The notes under the pieces were generated by a model that searched no databases, was not told where the DNA came from, and saw only the letters and a list, made by a program, of their open reading frames with translations. A program made the translations under genes and the position numbers. A DNA stretch of 64,000 nt from Polyporus tsugae (Eukaryota > Basidiomycota > Agaricomycetes > Polyporales > Polyporaceae). The DNA lies in contig JAHRBS010000007.1 in NCBI GenBank assembly GCA_024305745.1, positions 2,604,001-2,668,000 of the forward strand, given 5' to 3'. Of the stretch, positions 14,875-27,050 are shown piece after piece. Numbering within the stretch: the stretch's first letter is position 1; each line of letters begins with the position of its first letter.

Positions 14875-17441
14875 ATGAAGGGTTTCAAGATGAAGGTCAG
14901 CCAGGTTCGTATTTTCTGCCTATCGCGCCTGCCGCTCACCCTTAATTGTCCCATGTGTGTTCTAGCTTGGTAGAAAGAATTCTGCCGATTCCGCCTCCTC
15001 CAAGAGCAAGGATCCAAAGGCCGCTGCCAACGCAGCCGCTGCAGCGGCTCCCCCACCCCCGCCCCCAAATTCCGCGAAGCCCCTGCCCCCGCCGCAGGTT
15101 CCTGGCACCCATCTTTCCAACGCTAGCAATCACCAACTCCCTGCGACCAACGGTTCCTCGTCTGCTTCCGCTGCCGCTGCCCGTATCAGCGTCTCGTCCA
15201 ACGCCGCTGATCGCAGATACGTGAATCCAAGTGCGGCTGGTGCTGCGCCTCCCATTGTCGTTGTCAGCCCCGATATTCCGGCCAACGAGGACAGACTCGG
15301 TGGAGACAACGGGCCCGTGACTCCTCCTCGTGTTGGCGCGCTTGCCAACAGAGGACTGCGTCCAGCTCCCAAAGACACCATTCCTATCTCAGGCAAGCCT
15401 CCGCGCAAGCAGCGGAGCAGCCGTTTCATTGTGAATGAGAAAGTCGAGATTGAAAGGCTGCCAGCATTCAGTGGTACGTGTCGCTCGTCTCCTACTGGGC
15501 GGTAGAGGCAGCATTCCCTTACCGATATCTCCCAGAATCTCCTGCGAGCGAACGTCCCCAACTCTTTCTCAAGAAGCTGCATCAATGCGCAGTCATTTTT
15601 GACTTCAACGACGCCAACTCGGAGCTCAAGGGCAAGCAGATCAAAACGCAGACCCTTCATGAGATGTTGGAGTACATCACGAGCCAGCGTGGCGTGATTA
15701 CGGAGAACGTATACCCCGAGGTGGTCAAGATGGTGCGTCTCATCCATGCTAAGATGCGGAGTCGGTCACCGACGCCTCCCAGTTTGGCACCAATCTCTTC
15801 CGCTCTATACCCCCTCCTGTGAACCCCACCGGAGACGCTTTTGATCCCGAAGAAGACGAGCCTGTCTTGGAACTCGCTTGGCCCCACCTCAAGATTGTTT
15901 ACGAGTTCTTCCTGCGCTTTGTCGAGAGTCAGGACTTCAACACGAATCTGGCGAAGCGGTATATTGACCAGAACTTCGTTCTCAACTTGCTTGAGCTCTT
16001 TGACTCGGAGGACCCGCGGGAACGCGACTTCCTCAAGACGACGCTGCATCGGATATATGGCAAGTTCCTTAACCTGCGCGCGCCGATTCGACGGAGCATC
16101 AACAACGTCTTCTTCCATTTCATTTACGAAACCGAGCGGCATAACGGCATTGCGGAGCTGCTCGAGATCCTCGGCTCTATCATCAACGGTTTCGCGCTCC
16201 CTCTCAAGGAGGAGCACAAAACGTTCCTGATGCGCGTCCTCATCCCGCTACACAAGGTCAAGAGCTTGTCTATGTATCACCCGCAGCTCGCGTACTGTGT
16301 CGTCCAGTTTCTCGAGAAGGACGCAGCACTGGCGGAGGAGGTTGTGGTCGGTCTCTTGAAGTACTGGCCAAAGGTGAACTCGCCAAAGGAGGTTATGTTC
16401 CTGAGCGAAATGGAGGAAGTCCTCGATGTAATCGATCCCACGGAGTTCCAGAAGATCCAGGAGCCCCTATTCCACCAGCTCGCCCGGTGTATCAACAGCC
16501 AACACTTCCAGGTCGCAGAGCGTGCGTTGATGTACTGGAACAACGAGTACATTGTCAACCTCATGGGCGACAATTTGTCGGTCATTCTCCCCATTGTGTT
16601 CCCGGCGTTATACACGAACTCGAGGTCACACTGGAACCGGTAAGCCCCACAGGTTGCCCCCAAAATTTGTGCATCGATACTGACCTCTTTATAGAACAAT
16701 TCACGCACTAGTGTACAATGCTCTGAAGTTATTTATGGAGATCAATCCCGATCTGTTCGACGAGGTAATGCAACAGTACAAACAACGCAAAATCGAGTAC
16801 GTATTTGATTCGTCATGCGTTCGTGTCTCTCTCATAGCAATAACAGCGAGCAACAACACGCCCTCGCACGGTACGATGAGTGGCAGAAGCTCCGCGAGAA
16901 AGCGCTCAAAAACTGTGGTGGCAAGCTCCCCGAGGGCTATGTCGATGTCGAGCCGACTCCCCCACCACCGCCAGTGGAGGACTTCGATATCATGGACCTA
17001 TCAATCGACCTCAACGCTGTGTCAATCGATGCAGAGACGCCGCTCAATGAGCTCGACGAGTCAGGGATCGAACGGGTGCCGATGGCTGATCCGGGGATGG
17101 ATGTGCGTACCGTCGCCTCTAGGTCATGGGCGTGATCCGAGGATTACGTGTATTGACAAAAGATCCCTCCCTCCACTACGACGATCGACTACCTCTAGCG
17201 TCCGTTCCCCGAGGTCGGCCAGGAGCATTCTTCGCCAGGCGGACTGCACTCGCGGCGAAAGAGCGCATTACCCGGTACGCACCCGCCGTTCTGCGTGCTC
17301 GTGCTGTCATGTGTGGCTGACTTGGCGGATTCGCAATTTGTGTTACTAGTGGACCCGACGGTCTTGCGAGATCTCCAGGCACACAGGAGTCTCGACGACA
17401 CCGTCGCAGCGCGTGGGCATGTCGCAGGAGAAGGATCTTGA
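14875..17441 (+). CDS. RTS1: Protein phosphatase 2A regulatory subunit B56 (Rts1-like)
   Basis: B56 subunits direct the PP2A catalytic core to substrates in cell-cycle, septation and stress control. The start at 14875 ([10 protein letters not shown], then intron) is followed by a low-complexity Ala/Pro/Ser-rich N-terminal region of about 170 residues. The conserved HEAT-like B56 core then runs from about 15530: [108 protein letters not shown]. Two further exons extend it past an apparent stop at 17135. The donor GTGCGT after GMD leads to [24 protein letters not shown], which matches the usual B56 tail, and the protein ends at the TGA at 17439-17441. The acceptor near 16850 is ambiguous by 9 nt (with or without NNS). 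Confidence 0.95.
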
Positions 17442-18122
17442 ACGTATCCCAGCCACCCACGCCCATTCTGCTTCGAAGTGGACAGCAGTGCTGGATGCCG
17501 CGACGCAGGACGTTTTTGTTCGCATTTACCACCTCCATTACCCGCTCTACCCCTTCTATTCCGTCTCGCTTCCCACCAGCAACACTCCAGCTCCAGCACC
17601 AAGCTCTGTCCTCCACACATCGGTCCGGACGCCGCACACGTATCCGTACAGTTATGCATACACCCACCAATCTCCTGACGTACGCTCTCCACGCTTCACG
17701 CTGTTGCTACTATTGTGTTGTTCAACCCCCACGACGCGGCGCCTATTTGTGGGTCCGCGAAGATATATCCATACAACCTTTCCTATCATGCTGCTCCCGG
17801 CCGTGTAATTGTGCACCCCGCACGTACACCAGAACTTGCGCTGTGTATGCGCACGACGTTTGCTCTGTTTTTTTTTCTGTTTGCGAACAAGCCTTGCTGT
17901 CCGACTGTCACGTTCATGGATGGTCTCGTCTATAACTTCCGTTCTCTGTTTTCCGGTAGAGTACAAAAGACACCCCGTAGTTTACATCCCACCCGAATTA
18001 TCTATATACATGTGCTTATACGCACACATATCGACATTCCCGCACTAAAGGTGCAGCAACGAGCCTTGAAACTGAACTGAGGCGAGAGATGAAGTCACGT
18101 TGCGGATATCACATGTGACACT
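17442..18122. other. Intergenic region, 3' of B56 and 5' of PRI2
   Basis: About 680 bp, pyrimidine-rich on the + strand in its first half with a T9 run near 17870. It probably contains the B56 3' UTR and the PRI2 promoter. No gene or repeat recognised. Confidence 0.55.
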
Positions 18123-18161
18123 ACGCGTCCAATTGAGCGGCGGTTGTCACGGTCGACGCGT
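18123..18161 (+). promoter_or_regulatory. Two ACGCGT (MCB-type) boxes upstream of PRI2
   Basis: ACGCGT occurs at 18123-18128 and 18156-18161, 108 and 75 bp before the primase start codon. In yeasts this MluI box binds MBF (Mbp1/Swi6 or Cdc10 complex) and switches on DNA-replication genes at G1/S, and primase subunits are classic targets. The second copy lies in TCGACGCGTCT, the same extended context as a copy before NSE1. The single hexamer occurs by chance in this window, but a pair in this position is more telling. Confidence 0.5.
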
Positions 18162-18235
18162 CTCGGAGTCTCAGATGTCAGCCACTGCTTGGTTCTTCAC
18201 CCCAGCCTCATCTTCTGCTATTATTTCTGGTCTAT

Positions 18236-20010
18236 ATGCAAACTCGAAGAATTCTCGTCAAGCCCGGGGTCGTAGAGGCCCACTCAAACCTCAACTATCC
18301 TTTCTGCCTAAACTTGTCCGTGAGACACGCCCTCTGTTATCAGACCTCGGGTTGAGTTTCAGCGTATTGCAGCTATGACAAACCGCCGTCAGAAGACATA
18401 ACCATCGAGGAGTTCGAGACGGCCGCCCTCGACAGGCTGCGCGTCCTCGCGGAGATCGAATCCTGCTTCGCGCGGAACAGGTCGCTCGACGAGATGGCGA
18501 AAGTCATAGAAGATTTTAGCAGAAAGTGTTCTCTTTATCTCCATAGCAATTCGTCCAAGGAATCCGTCGACGATGAGCGGAGAAAAGACCACATTGGGCA
18601 CTTCGTTCTCAGACTTGCGTTCTGTCGATCGTGCGTGTTCGCTCTCGTCGTGTCTCTCGTATATCTACTCATTTACGCCGGGGCTCGTGGTCGACAGGGA
18701 GGATCTTCGGAGACGCTTCGTGAAGGCTGAGACTACGTTATTCAGGATGAGGCACAAGTGGGATACCGGCGAGGAGACTCAGGGCTTCCTGAATTCAAGG
18801 AACTTCGATTGGGTGCTGGTGCGTCGTGGTGTAACATTCTTTTGATGCCATAGTTGATATGGCACGGTATCAGGCTACATCCGAGGAGATACAGGACCTC
18901 ATCCCGTCTGAACCTCCAGCAACGTATTACAAGGTAAAATGGACACGCGTGCCAGACCTGGTGGAGAAGCGCAAGGTCATTCTCAAGGGCGGTATGGCGT
19001 ACGTCCCCTCCACCGAACAGGCGAGCATCGTCTTCCAAGAGTTCCAAACACTACTCGAGAAGTCCCTGGAGGTATGCGTGACTCACTCAGGCCCTGTAGC
19101 ACGGCTGCTCACGACGTATGCAGGCGACAGCCAAGGCTCTTCCTCGGTTGGATGAAGACACCCGTTTGATGCCCATCCTCGACAACCTTTCCAAGGGCTT
19201 CCAGGCGGGCGTGTCGTCAGAATGGGCAGGCAAGACTGAAGGCCAAGAAGGGCTGACGGCCGACATGGTCGACGAGATGGCGTACAAGCACTACCCTGCA
19301 TGTATGCGGAACCTGCACATGGCGCTCAGGCGAGACAAACACCTGAAACATTATGGACGTCTGCAGTATGGGTTGTTCTTGAAGGTAATTCCCTGTGCAC
19401 GCGTCAGGTGCCAGGCAGAGGCTCATGTCGGCAATAGATCCTTGGGCTGTCGATAGACGAGGCCCTCGCGTTTTGGCGGAAGGCGTTCAGCAGTATTCAG
19501 GACGACAAATTCAACAAGGAATATCGATACAACATCCGTCACTCATACGGCCTGGAGGGCAAGCGGGCGAATTATGCCGCATGGGGGTTCGTCGCGTTGC
19601 ATCTACGCAGACCACGACCTATTCTGACGTCGTAATATCACCATGCATTCTGCAGCTGCCAACAGATCCTGATGTCCAACGAGCCCGGGCCAGGCGACTC
19701 GCATGGATGCCCGTACCGCCACTTCTCGACCGACAACCTGCAGTCCGCACTCCTCACGATGTACAGCGACCACGGGCTTACGTCCCAGGACATGCCCGAG
19801 ATCATGAATATGGTGAAGCAGAAGCACTATCACGTCGCGTGCACGCGCGTCTTCGAGATTACGCACTCGCGCCAGGGGGTGAAGAAGGGTGAGGGCGTTG
19901 GTGCGGGCGAAAGCGTCACACATCCGAATCATTACGCCGCGCGAAGTCGAGAGTTGGTGAAGAAGGAGGAGGGCAAGGAGGCGGACGGGGACGTGGTCAT
20001 GCAAGGCTAG
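18236..20010 (+). CDS. PRI2: DNA primase large subunit
   Basis: The regulatory subunit of primase within DNA polymerase alpha-primase. It binds a 4Fe-4S cluster and supports RNA primer synthesis. The ATG at 18236 begins MQTRRILVKPG. An intron with a GTCCGT donor joins CLNF to YDKPPSEDITIEEFE, a match to the family's N-terminal motif. Further exons give RLRVLAEIESCFARNRS, SEDLRRRFVKAETTLFRMRH, EEIQDLIPSEPPATYYKVKW and KRKVILKGGMAYVPS. The C-terminal cluster domain shows the four expected cysteines: YPACMRNLH, WGCQQILM, HGCPYRHF and HVACTRVFE, together with KEYRYNIRHSYGLEGKR. The tail is charged and variable, as in other fungi. One intron (18819-18873) was placed 55 nt long, since shorter options give impossible introns. 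Two ACGCGT boxes upstream suggest G1/S control. Confidence 0.95.
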
Positions 20011-20264
20011 AAGCCACGTTCTTGCGTTCACATCAAGTTCACATGGTTGCTTTTGGAGGTGTTCTGTAGTCGTTGTCCCATGCTGTGTCACGGTTCTCCC
20101 TTGTATTACGCTATAACCTTGTATCCCTACCTGCTGTCCATCCACTTCCATACCATCCCCCTCGCTGTCCTCTGCTCATCCGTTATTAGAATGGCGGGGG
20201 TCTGTGGAGTTGCGGGCATAGATGGCGGTTGACCCTAACCCTTGGGGTGAACGTGCCTAGTGTC

Positions 20265-20274
20265 GCGTGACGGC
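20265..20274 (+). promoter_or_regulatory. GCGTGACGGC motif upstream of PS synthase
   Basis: This motif lies about 150 bp before the start codon at 20423, inside the 412-bp gap 20011-20422, which otherwise shows nothing recognisable. The same GTGACGG core stands about 110-165 bp before the PI synthase start. A shared regulator of phospholipid genes is only a suggestion. Confidence 0.3.
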
Positions 20275-20422
20275 ATGCTGCACCAGGCCAGTGGTACGCG
20301 CACTGACACTGGCACGCCAATCCACACTGGCGGTCCTCTCGGCCACTTTCTCCTCCCGCAGCCATCTTCCCTCCCCCCTTACACTTGCGTTCCACTCTTC
20401 TTGCAACGAACGTCCACGCGTA

Positions 20423-21381
20423 ATGAACCAACGAAAAGGGAGCAGTAACGGTCATCAGAACGGCGGCCAGGAGTCACTCGCATCCTCTCCCGCGCTCCAA
20501 CAATACCAGGACACCGAGGGTCATTTCTCACTCGTCCGGTATGTCATTTCCCCGTTGATTTCTCTCTGCGTTATCCTTCGCAGCCTGAAGGAGCCATGTC
20601 GCCATGCTACTAAGCTTACTTTGCCCACTGTAGGAATTTCCGACTGGCAGACCTCGTCACTATCGCAAACGGCATATGCGGCTCGTTCTCGGTGTTCATG
20701 TCCGCTAAGTACCTCGTCACAAACGACGAGGACTACCTGTGGTCTGCGCTCGTCTTCCCGCTCGCGGGCCTTCTCTTCGACTTTTTCGACGGCAAGGTCG
20801 CCCGGTGGCGGAATGAGTCGAGCATGATCGGCCAGGAGCTCGACTCGCTTGCCGACCTGGTACGTTCCCGTTTCCGCATTTTGCATGTGAAACTTCGCCT
20901 CACCCCCTTCCCTCCCGCCCTCTTTCCCTCCGTCCCCTGTCCCTGTTTGCTTCGCCTGCTTGCGTCTGTGGACCTTACGGGCTCGGGCGGGTAGATCTCG
21001 TTCGGCGTCGCGCCCGCGCTGCTCGCGTTCGTCGTCGGCTTCCGGACGTACCTCGACACCGTCGTCCTCACCGGCTTCATCTGCTGTGGGCTCGCCCGTC
21101 TCGCGCGCTTCAACGCGACCGTCGCGCTCGTCCCCAAGGACGCCAAGGGCAAGGCCTCGTATTTTGAAGGCCTCCCGATACCTTCTTCGCTCGCGCTCGT
21201 CGGCCTCCTGTCGTACTGGACGAAGCAAGGCTGGATCGCGGGCAAGCAGGGCCTCCCCTTCGGCACGATCACGCTCTGGGGCCCGCCCGGGGGCGACGGG
21301 GAGCTGCATGTGTTCAGCATCGTCTTTGGGCTCTGGGCGGCGGCGATGGTTAGTAAGACGCTGCGGGTGCCAAAGCCGTAA
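20423..21381 (+). CDS. CHO1: CDP-diacylglycerol-serine O-phosphatidyltransferase (PS synthase)
   Basis: Makes phosphatidylserine from CDP-diacylglycerol and serine in the ER membrane. Three exons (20423-20538, 20634-20859, 20995-21381) encode 242 residues. A short hydrophilic N-terminus (MNQRKGSSNGHQ) precedes RNFRLADLVTIANGICGSFSVF. The CDP-alcohol phosphotransferase signature D-x2-DG-x2-AR-x8-G-x3-D-x3-D is complete in DFFDGKVARWRNESSMIGQE followed by LDSLAD. Downstream come SFGVAPALLAFVVGF, ARLARFN and KASYFEGLPIPSSLALVGLL, and alternating hydrophobic stretches give several membrane spans. The fungal Cho1-type order and the DLVTIANG start distinguish it from the PI synthase at 27321-28354. 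Intron 2 is unusually long for this window (135 nt). It ends KTLRVPKP at TAA 21379-21381. Confidence 0.95.
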
Positions 21382-21688
21382 TGCGGGCGTCAGCTTGGTC
21401 GTGGTTCGTCGATTATGCGTGTTGGAGGCGGCCGAAGGCGGGAGGACTTATTCTAGGGTGTTTCTCTTGAATGAATGAGGATGTGTCATTCTGCTTTGGA
21501 TACGTTACGGACATATGTTACGACTGCGTGATGACATACTCTAGTGTGTATCAAAACTGGTACTTGATAGACTGCTGGCTCAACCCGGTAGATGTTTGAC
21601 GTTTATCGTCGCGGTCTCGAATGTGTGTGGTTGTAACTTGTGGGTGGTGGCCACCGTGATCGTGGGAAGGCGATTTGAATGGAGATGG

Positions 21689-21717
21689 ACGCGTCGCGAC
21701 GCGGTGTCTCGACGCGT
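21689..21717 (+). promoter_or_regulatory. Two ACGCGT (MCB-type) boxes at the NSE1 5' end
   Basis: ACGCGT at 21689-21694 and 21712-21717, the second within TCGACGCGTCT as at PRI2. They lie 34-62 bp before the ATG at 21751. A more upstream in-frame ATG at 21679 would place them inside coding sequence, so they argue mildly for the 21751 start. The rest of the intergenic region 21382-21750 shows nothing else. Confidence 0.4.
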
Positions 21718-21750
21718 CTGGCTTCTCTCTCCCCGACTCGTCTCAGCCTC

Positions 21751-23145
21751 ATGCCCGTCTCCTCCAACGACGTCCAACGACTGTTCCTGCAAGCAATCCT
21801 CTCCCGCAGGATCCTGTCGCAAAAGCTTGCAGCGAAGATATGGGAGAAGTGCATTGCCGCGGTGCAAGGTGCGTTGTAGCCACATTGTCGCGTTTGCCAC
21901 TTGTTCGAGGCTCACAAACGAGCATCTTGGACGATACCAGCCGCGAATGAGGCACTAGATATACAATACCGAAACGATAGGGCCTCGTGGGACGCGTTTG
22001 TGACAAGCATCAACGATACGCTGAACCCTCTGGACCTGGAGTTTACTCATTTGCACGACGAGATCAGCGGACAGGAGGTGTACGCTGTGGTACACTTTAG
22101 AGCTCTTTCATCTGTGCGATGTATAGTTAACAACGTCATATAGGTTAACCGGAAGGGCGATGAGGTCGCGCAAATGGCGACCGACTACACTGCTCTGGAG
22201 ATTGCCTATTTCAAAGCAGTGGTACGCCTCTCTACCCCGCATCCTGACGCGCCTCGTCAATACACTCTCTGACTTGCTCTACTCTTCGCCCCTCCAGCTG
22301 GAACAAATCATGCTCGCGCCGAACGAGGCCTTCTGCGTCTCTTCCCTCGCCGCTCTCCGTGAGGTCAATTCTCTCAAGTCAAACATGACAAAGTCGCAAG
22401 CCGAGGCCACACTCCACAGCTTCGTGGCGAAAGGGTGGCTGATCAAGAGCAGGTACGCCCACTACGCCCCTGGGATGCATTTGCGCATCGGCTAACCGCC
22501 TCTGCGCAGGCGCGGCCGCTATTCTCTGTCGGCACGCACCGTCCTCGAGCTCCAGATATACCTCCGAAGCACGTACGAAAACGAGGTCGTCGAGTGCACG
22601 ATCTGCATGGAGGTCAGTTCGCGACCTATCCATCATTTACCTGCAACGATACGCCGCTCACGCACCATCCCTGTCTTTGTCCTTGCCCTCAGCTCGTCAC
22701 CCGCGGGACGGGCTGCTTCACCCCTCAATGTAAGACGCGTATGCATACCCACTGCTTCAACAACTACCGCCGGCGGAACAACGCGTGCCCGTCCTGCAAG
22801 GAGGACTGGACGGCGGGTAACAACCTTAGTAAGCTCCGGCCTGTCGGCGAGGCGGCGTTCAGGGAGGGCCAAGACCAGAGGCGGCGGGCCCGCAGGAAGT
22901 CGACCGAGGAACAAGAGGATGGCGAAGATGCAGAGGAGGATGCAGAGCCCGACGCCTCCCAGTCCCAAGAGCAGGACGATGACGTGAAGGAGGAACCCCA
23001 GCCTTCTCAGAGCCAGAGGACGCCCACGCAGGCACAGCCGAACGGCAGGGGGAAAGGCAAGAGACGAGCTGTGGTGGACGAGGTAGACGACGAGGGCACG
23101 CCGCCCCTTAGGACGCAGCAGCGCAGATCCTCGCGTCGAGGCTGA
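21751..23145 (+). CDS. NSE1: Nse1, RING-type subunit of the SMC5/6 complex
   Basis: Nse1 is the ubiquitin-ligase-like subunit of SMC5/6, which keeps replication forks and recombination intermediates in order. From the chosen start the protein begins MPVSSNDVQRLFLQAILSRR, typical for the family. An in-frame ATG at 21679 would add 24 residues. Further exons give winged-helix-like sequence (DFT-like NDTLNPLDLEFTHLHDEISG, YTALEIAYFKAVLEQIM, SQAEATLHSFVAKGWL). The variant RING follows: CTICMELVTRGTGC, QCKTRMHTHCFNNYRRRNNA, CPSCKEDW, with all eight zinc ligands in the NSE1 pattern. The C-terminal 110 residues are acidic then basic and disordered (EEQEDGEDAEEDAEPDASQ, GKGKRRAVVDE), a common fungal extension. 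It stops at TGA 23143-23145, tail-to-tail with the AAA ATPase gene. Confidence 0.93.
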
Positions 23146-23327
23146 CGGATGGCGACAGATGTGCAGCACTCTAACTGTCTGTCTGCCGAACACTCATGAT
23201 CGGTCTCTCGCGGACCGTACGTTTCCCACTGACTGGCGAGTCTATTATATTATATAGGTAGTATCGAGGTAGAAGTATGTCCCATCTAGTACATGACCGA
23301 CCCGCTGTTGTATCGAATATTCCAGTG

Positions 23328-26300
23328 CTAGCGTTCAGAGCCTGTGTTCGAATGAGCGGCGTTTGGTGTGGTCGTGGTCGTAGCAGGCGTTGCGACGCCT
23401 GGCTCGAGCTTGGCGTCCACCTCCAGCGCGGGGAGGGTGAATCCAAAGCGTCCCTTGCCCCAGACCTGCTTCTTCTTCGACTTGCGGCCCTCGCCGAATT
23501 CATCGTTCCATTTTCGCAGCTCCGAGAGGCTGCCCAGGGACTCTGACGCAGAGGGCGTGATCTCCTTGAGGGCCTGCTCGAAGTTCCGCCATGCCAGGGA
23601 GCGAGAATGAGGCACTTCGGCGGTGGAGGGGTTATCCTGCGATGCTGATGCAAGATCCGAGTTTGACGTCGTTGACGCGGAGGTGATGGTGGGCGCTGGC
23701 TCGTCCTGTTGAACAGCGTCCTCCTTCGTGGCAGTCTCCTTCATCTCGCCAAACGACCCATGCTGTTCAGTAGAGATGCGAGAGGTGGAGGCCGGCTTGA
23801 TTTTGTCCTCCCCAGGCTTAGCCCCACTAGAAGCTGGCGAAGACGTCGAAGAGGGCGCGGACGACCGCCACGGCACTGTCACGCGTTCCTTCACCGCGTC
23901 CAGTGCGGCGCTGACACACAAGTCTATGGACACAAGAAGATACCACTATCAGTAACCCCAAAACCCAAATGGGAGGCGCCGTGGAAACAGGTACTGACGT
24001 TTTAGGTCGGACCCGGAGAAACTGTCCGTCTTCCTGGCCAGCTGCTTGAGGTCGACGTCGACGGCGAGCGCCTCGTCGCGGAGCAGGATCTTGACAATCT
24101 CTGTGCGTGGCGAATAGTCACCGGGGATGAATGCGCATGTGTCAGCGAGAGTTCGGATAGGCACGCCGATAGGACCAGAAAGGAACAGGACTCACCCTCC
24201 CGCTCTTTCTCCCCTGGGAGGTCCACGAGGAGGCGGCGAGGCAAGCGACGAAGGACCGCATCGTCGAGGTCGAACGGTCGATTGGTCGCGCCAATAACGA
24301 TCACGTTGTTCTCCTTGTTCGTCTTCAATCCGTCCATCTCCTGCATGAACTCAGTGATAACTCCACGGTGCGCCAAGGAGTTGCCCGATTCCCGGGACAG
24401 CCGCGCGCCGAACAAGGCATCGAGTTCGTCAATAAAGACGACACAAGGAGACAGCCGGCGCGCAAGCGAGAAGACGGCGCGAACGAGCTTCTCGCCCTCA
24501 CCGACGTACTGGACGCGAGCCGTCAGCGATTACGGAATGGTTTGTAAATTAGAAATTCGAATAAATCTTACCATGTCCATGATATCTGAGGGCGAGACCA
24601 CGAGCATCCTACAACCCGCCTCCTTAGCCAGGGCGCGAACCACTAGCGTCTTGCCGGTACCCGGGGGACCGAAGAGAAGGCAGCCAGTCATGCTATGTTC
24701 CTTTAGGATACCGTGCTGGAACGCTCCGGGGTGCAAAAGTGGCAAAGAGACCATCGTTCGTATAGAGTCGATTGTATGCGGTGGGAGGTGAACCTGGTTG
24801 AACGTGGTGGTAATGGACGCTGGAAAATTTTTCTAGCGGTTAGGTTCCATTGATTCATGATCTAGAAGACGCAGGACGCACCGGTGTCGACGATGCATCC
24901 CAGTAACCGCTGTTCATGCTCCTCCAAATCAGGGTTTCGCCTTAGCTTCTCGATTATCTCGTCGACGTCTGCCTCCTCGTCCGCACCGGTCCGTTCCCCT
25001 TCTTCGTTCTCGCGGGGAAGCTTCCCGGACGGCGGAAAGGTGAATAGGTTCTTCCACATGTCCTGCGTGGACTTATCGGCGGCCCAGGCATCAAACACCG
25101 CCGACCACGGGACGTGTGTGGGCTCGAGCGAACGGTTCGTCGGAAGGTACGCTTGGCTGGCGGCCATTACGCTCCCCACAGCCCTGTCCGCGATTCGCTG
25201 CACGTTTGGCCACACTTCGACCGTGTCTCCCCAGTGCTCCCATAGCTGCAGCCGCGTCTTGTCCTGCTCGCCGCCCTCCGATGGCTCTTCGATGGCGTCC
25301 GGGATCTCCTCCAACTCACCAAGCTCGCCGCCGATTTGCGCGACGCCCATGCGCATTACGAGCTGATTGATCTCCCGTCGCCTGGCCATCCGGACGTCCC
25401 GCTCCTGCGGGATGTTGCGCAGGGTGGGGCAGACCAGCACGGTCCGGAAGAATCCCAGGCGGTTGTCAGACTCTGGGGAGCCGTGGCTGCGACCTGCCAG
25501 CGCGCGAGAGAACGCAGAGCCCAAGAAGGGAGGCAAGCCTGGGAAGCCCTCCTGGCCGAGAACGACGACGTTAGGGCGTCCCTTAGAGTCGTCGCCCTCG
25601 GAGTTCTCTTCGCTAGCTGAGAATAGGCGAGGGAGGTCGTCGGAGCTACCTCGTGCCCACCGCCTGAGCCTGCGTTGCGTCCGCTTCTCGCGTGCCTTCT
25701 CGCTATTAGCGTCTTCGCCATACTCGTTCTGCAATTTTGCTGTAGCGCTTGAGGAGGCGGAAGCACTGGCGAGAGAACGAGCGGACGAGGACATTAACTG
25801 CACGCTCGGCGGTGGTGCGTGAGGTGGCGCCTCCGGGACCACGAAAGATGCGCTGACACCGAAGACAATGACAGTGGGGTTCAGCACCGGTGAGCTTGGG
25901 CGCGAGATCGGGCCTTGTCGCCGCTGTCGGACGGACGCTAGAAGGGCAGGGTACCATACAGACGAGGAGGCCGCCAGTGTAGGGTAATCCTTGACATAAA
26001 TTATACGCGGTCGTCTGATTGGTGCAGTCGACGACTCGTCCATTTCATCTGGTCGAGGAGCAGTGACGTTGATGACATCGTCAAAAAACGCCTTCAGCTT
26101 AGACATCGGCGTAGTCTTTGCAACGGGCTCGACCAATCGGGTGGATCGCCTTGGAACCGCGGCCATGACATGGACGGTCATCGGCGACATGAAGAACGGG
26201 GATGAGGACTCCTCATATTCCTCCTCGTCCGCCTCTCGAGACGAGTCAGAGCGGACGGGACTCCTTGAGGAGAAGGACGAGAAGTGCAATGGATTGTTCG

Positions 26301-27050
26301 GCAGCTGCAGTGCGGAGGCAGCTTTCGAAACACACGCATATAAGCAATTCAGCCGAAATGAAAATCATATTAGAACGCACCTTTGCCAAAATGGCCGCAT
26401 TCTCCTGCGGCCAGCTGGACTGCATCCAATACGACCACATCCGCACTGGTCTGACGAGCCATCTCCTTCACCATCTCATCGAGGTATAGATCTCCACCTT
26501 CTATGGGTGTATACAATGCGAGCGTAGGCTCAACCAGGGGTCCCTTGCCCCCGGAGTACGTCGCCCGGTGCTGCGATTGTGGGTGCAGGGCAATGTGTAG
26601 GTTGTGCAGCGCTTCATTAAATACTTCGGGTGGCGGAAGCAACGAGCTGTGGGGACCAGGCGAGGCAGAGCCATCCGGGGCATCCTCCGGAGTCCATAGA
26701 ACGTTGAGGCCAGAGGGAAGAGGGACAGAATCTACTGCCTCCTTCGCAGCAGAGACTCGCGTTCGGCGTCTCGGCTTCTCCTCCGGGTCCTCTGACGGTG
26801 GCGGCTCTGCAGCATTCGGCGGAGGTCCAGTCGGTGGGGGAGCTGAGCTAGAAGATTCCGGCGTATCTGGCGCAGCTGCTGTCTCGGATGAGATGGCGCG
26901 TCGCGAAAGCCGAGGAGTAGAGGGCTGCGATGGCGTGCGGTCTTTCCGGGGGTAGCGAAGGGCGTGAGTGGAGGAGAGCTGCGCACGGGGGAGACTTGGC
27001 AAAGATTTGACCAAAGACCGCGTTCGACGAGCAAGAAGATGAGACCGCAT
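23328..27050 (-). CDS. Large Msp1/ATAD1-like AAA ATPase, probably mitochondrial
   Basis: A long protein (about 1,070 residues) with one C-terminal AAA module. Visible motifs: Walker A GPPGTGKT (about 24650), Walker [12 protein letters not shown] (about 24430), sensor/second region [20 protein letters not shown] and the C-terminal [17 protein letters not shown] typical of the meiotic/Msp1 clade. The ATG at 27050 gives [19 protein letters not shown], rich in Arg and Ser and free of acids, like a mitochondrial targeting leader. The frame is open another 46 residues upstream, with a hydrophobic stretch, but has no ATG there. The N-terminal half contains [20 protein letters not shown] and [16 protein letters not shown], which look like a degenerate P-loop-type fold seen in this fungal family, then a disordered linker. 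Msp1 relatives extract misplaced membrane proteins. The job of these long fungal forms is less clear. The intron acceptor at 26322 was chosen to keep frame. Confidence 0.88.

Noticed and set aside
17102..17135. Stop at 17133-17135 as the end of the B56 gene
   Set aside because: A GTGCGT donor at 17102 leads to two further exons encoding a tail that matches B56 family C-termini.
20521..21309. 262-codon open frame on the - strand
   Set aside because: It is fully antisense to the PS synthase exons, Arg/Glu-rich and without motifs. It is a shadow of GC-rich codons in a securely identified gene.
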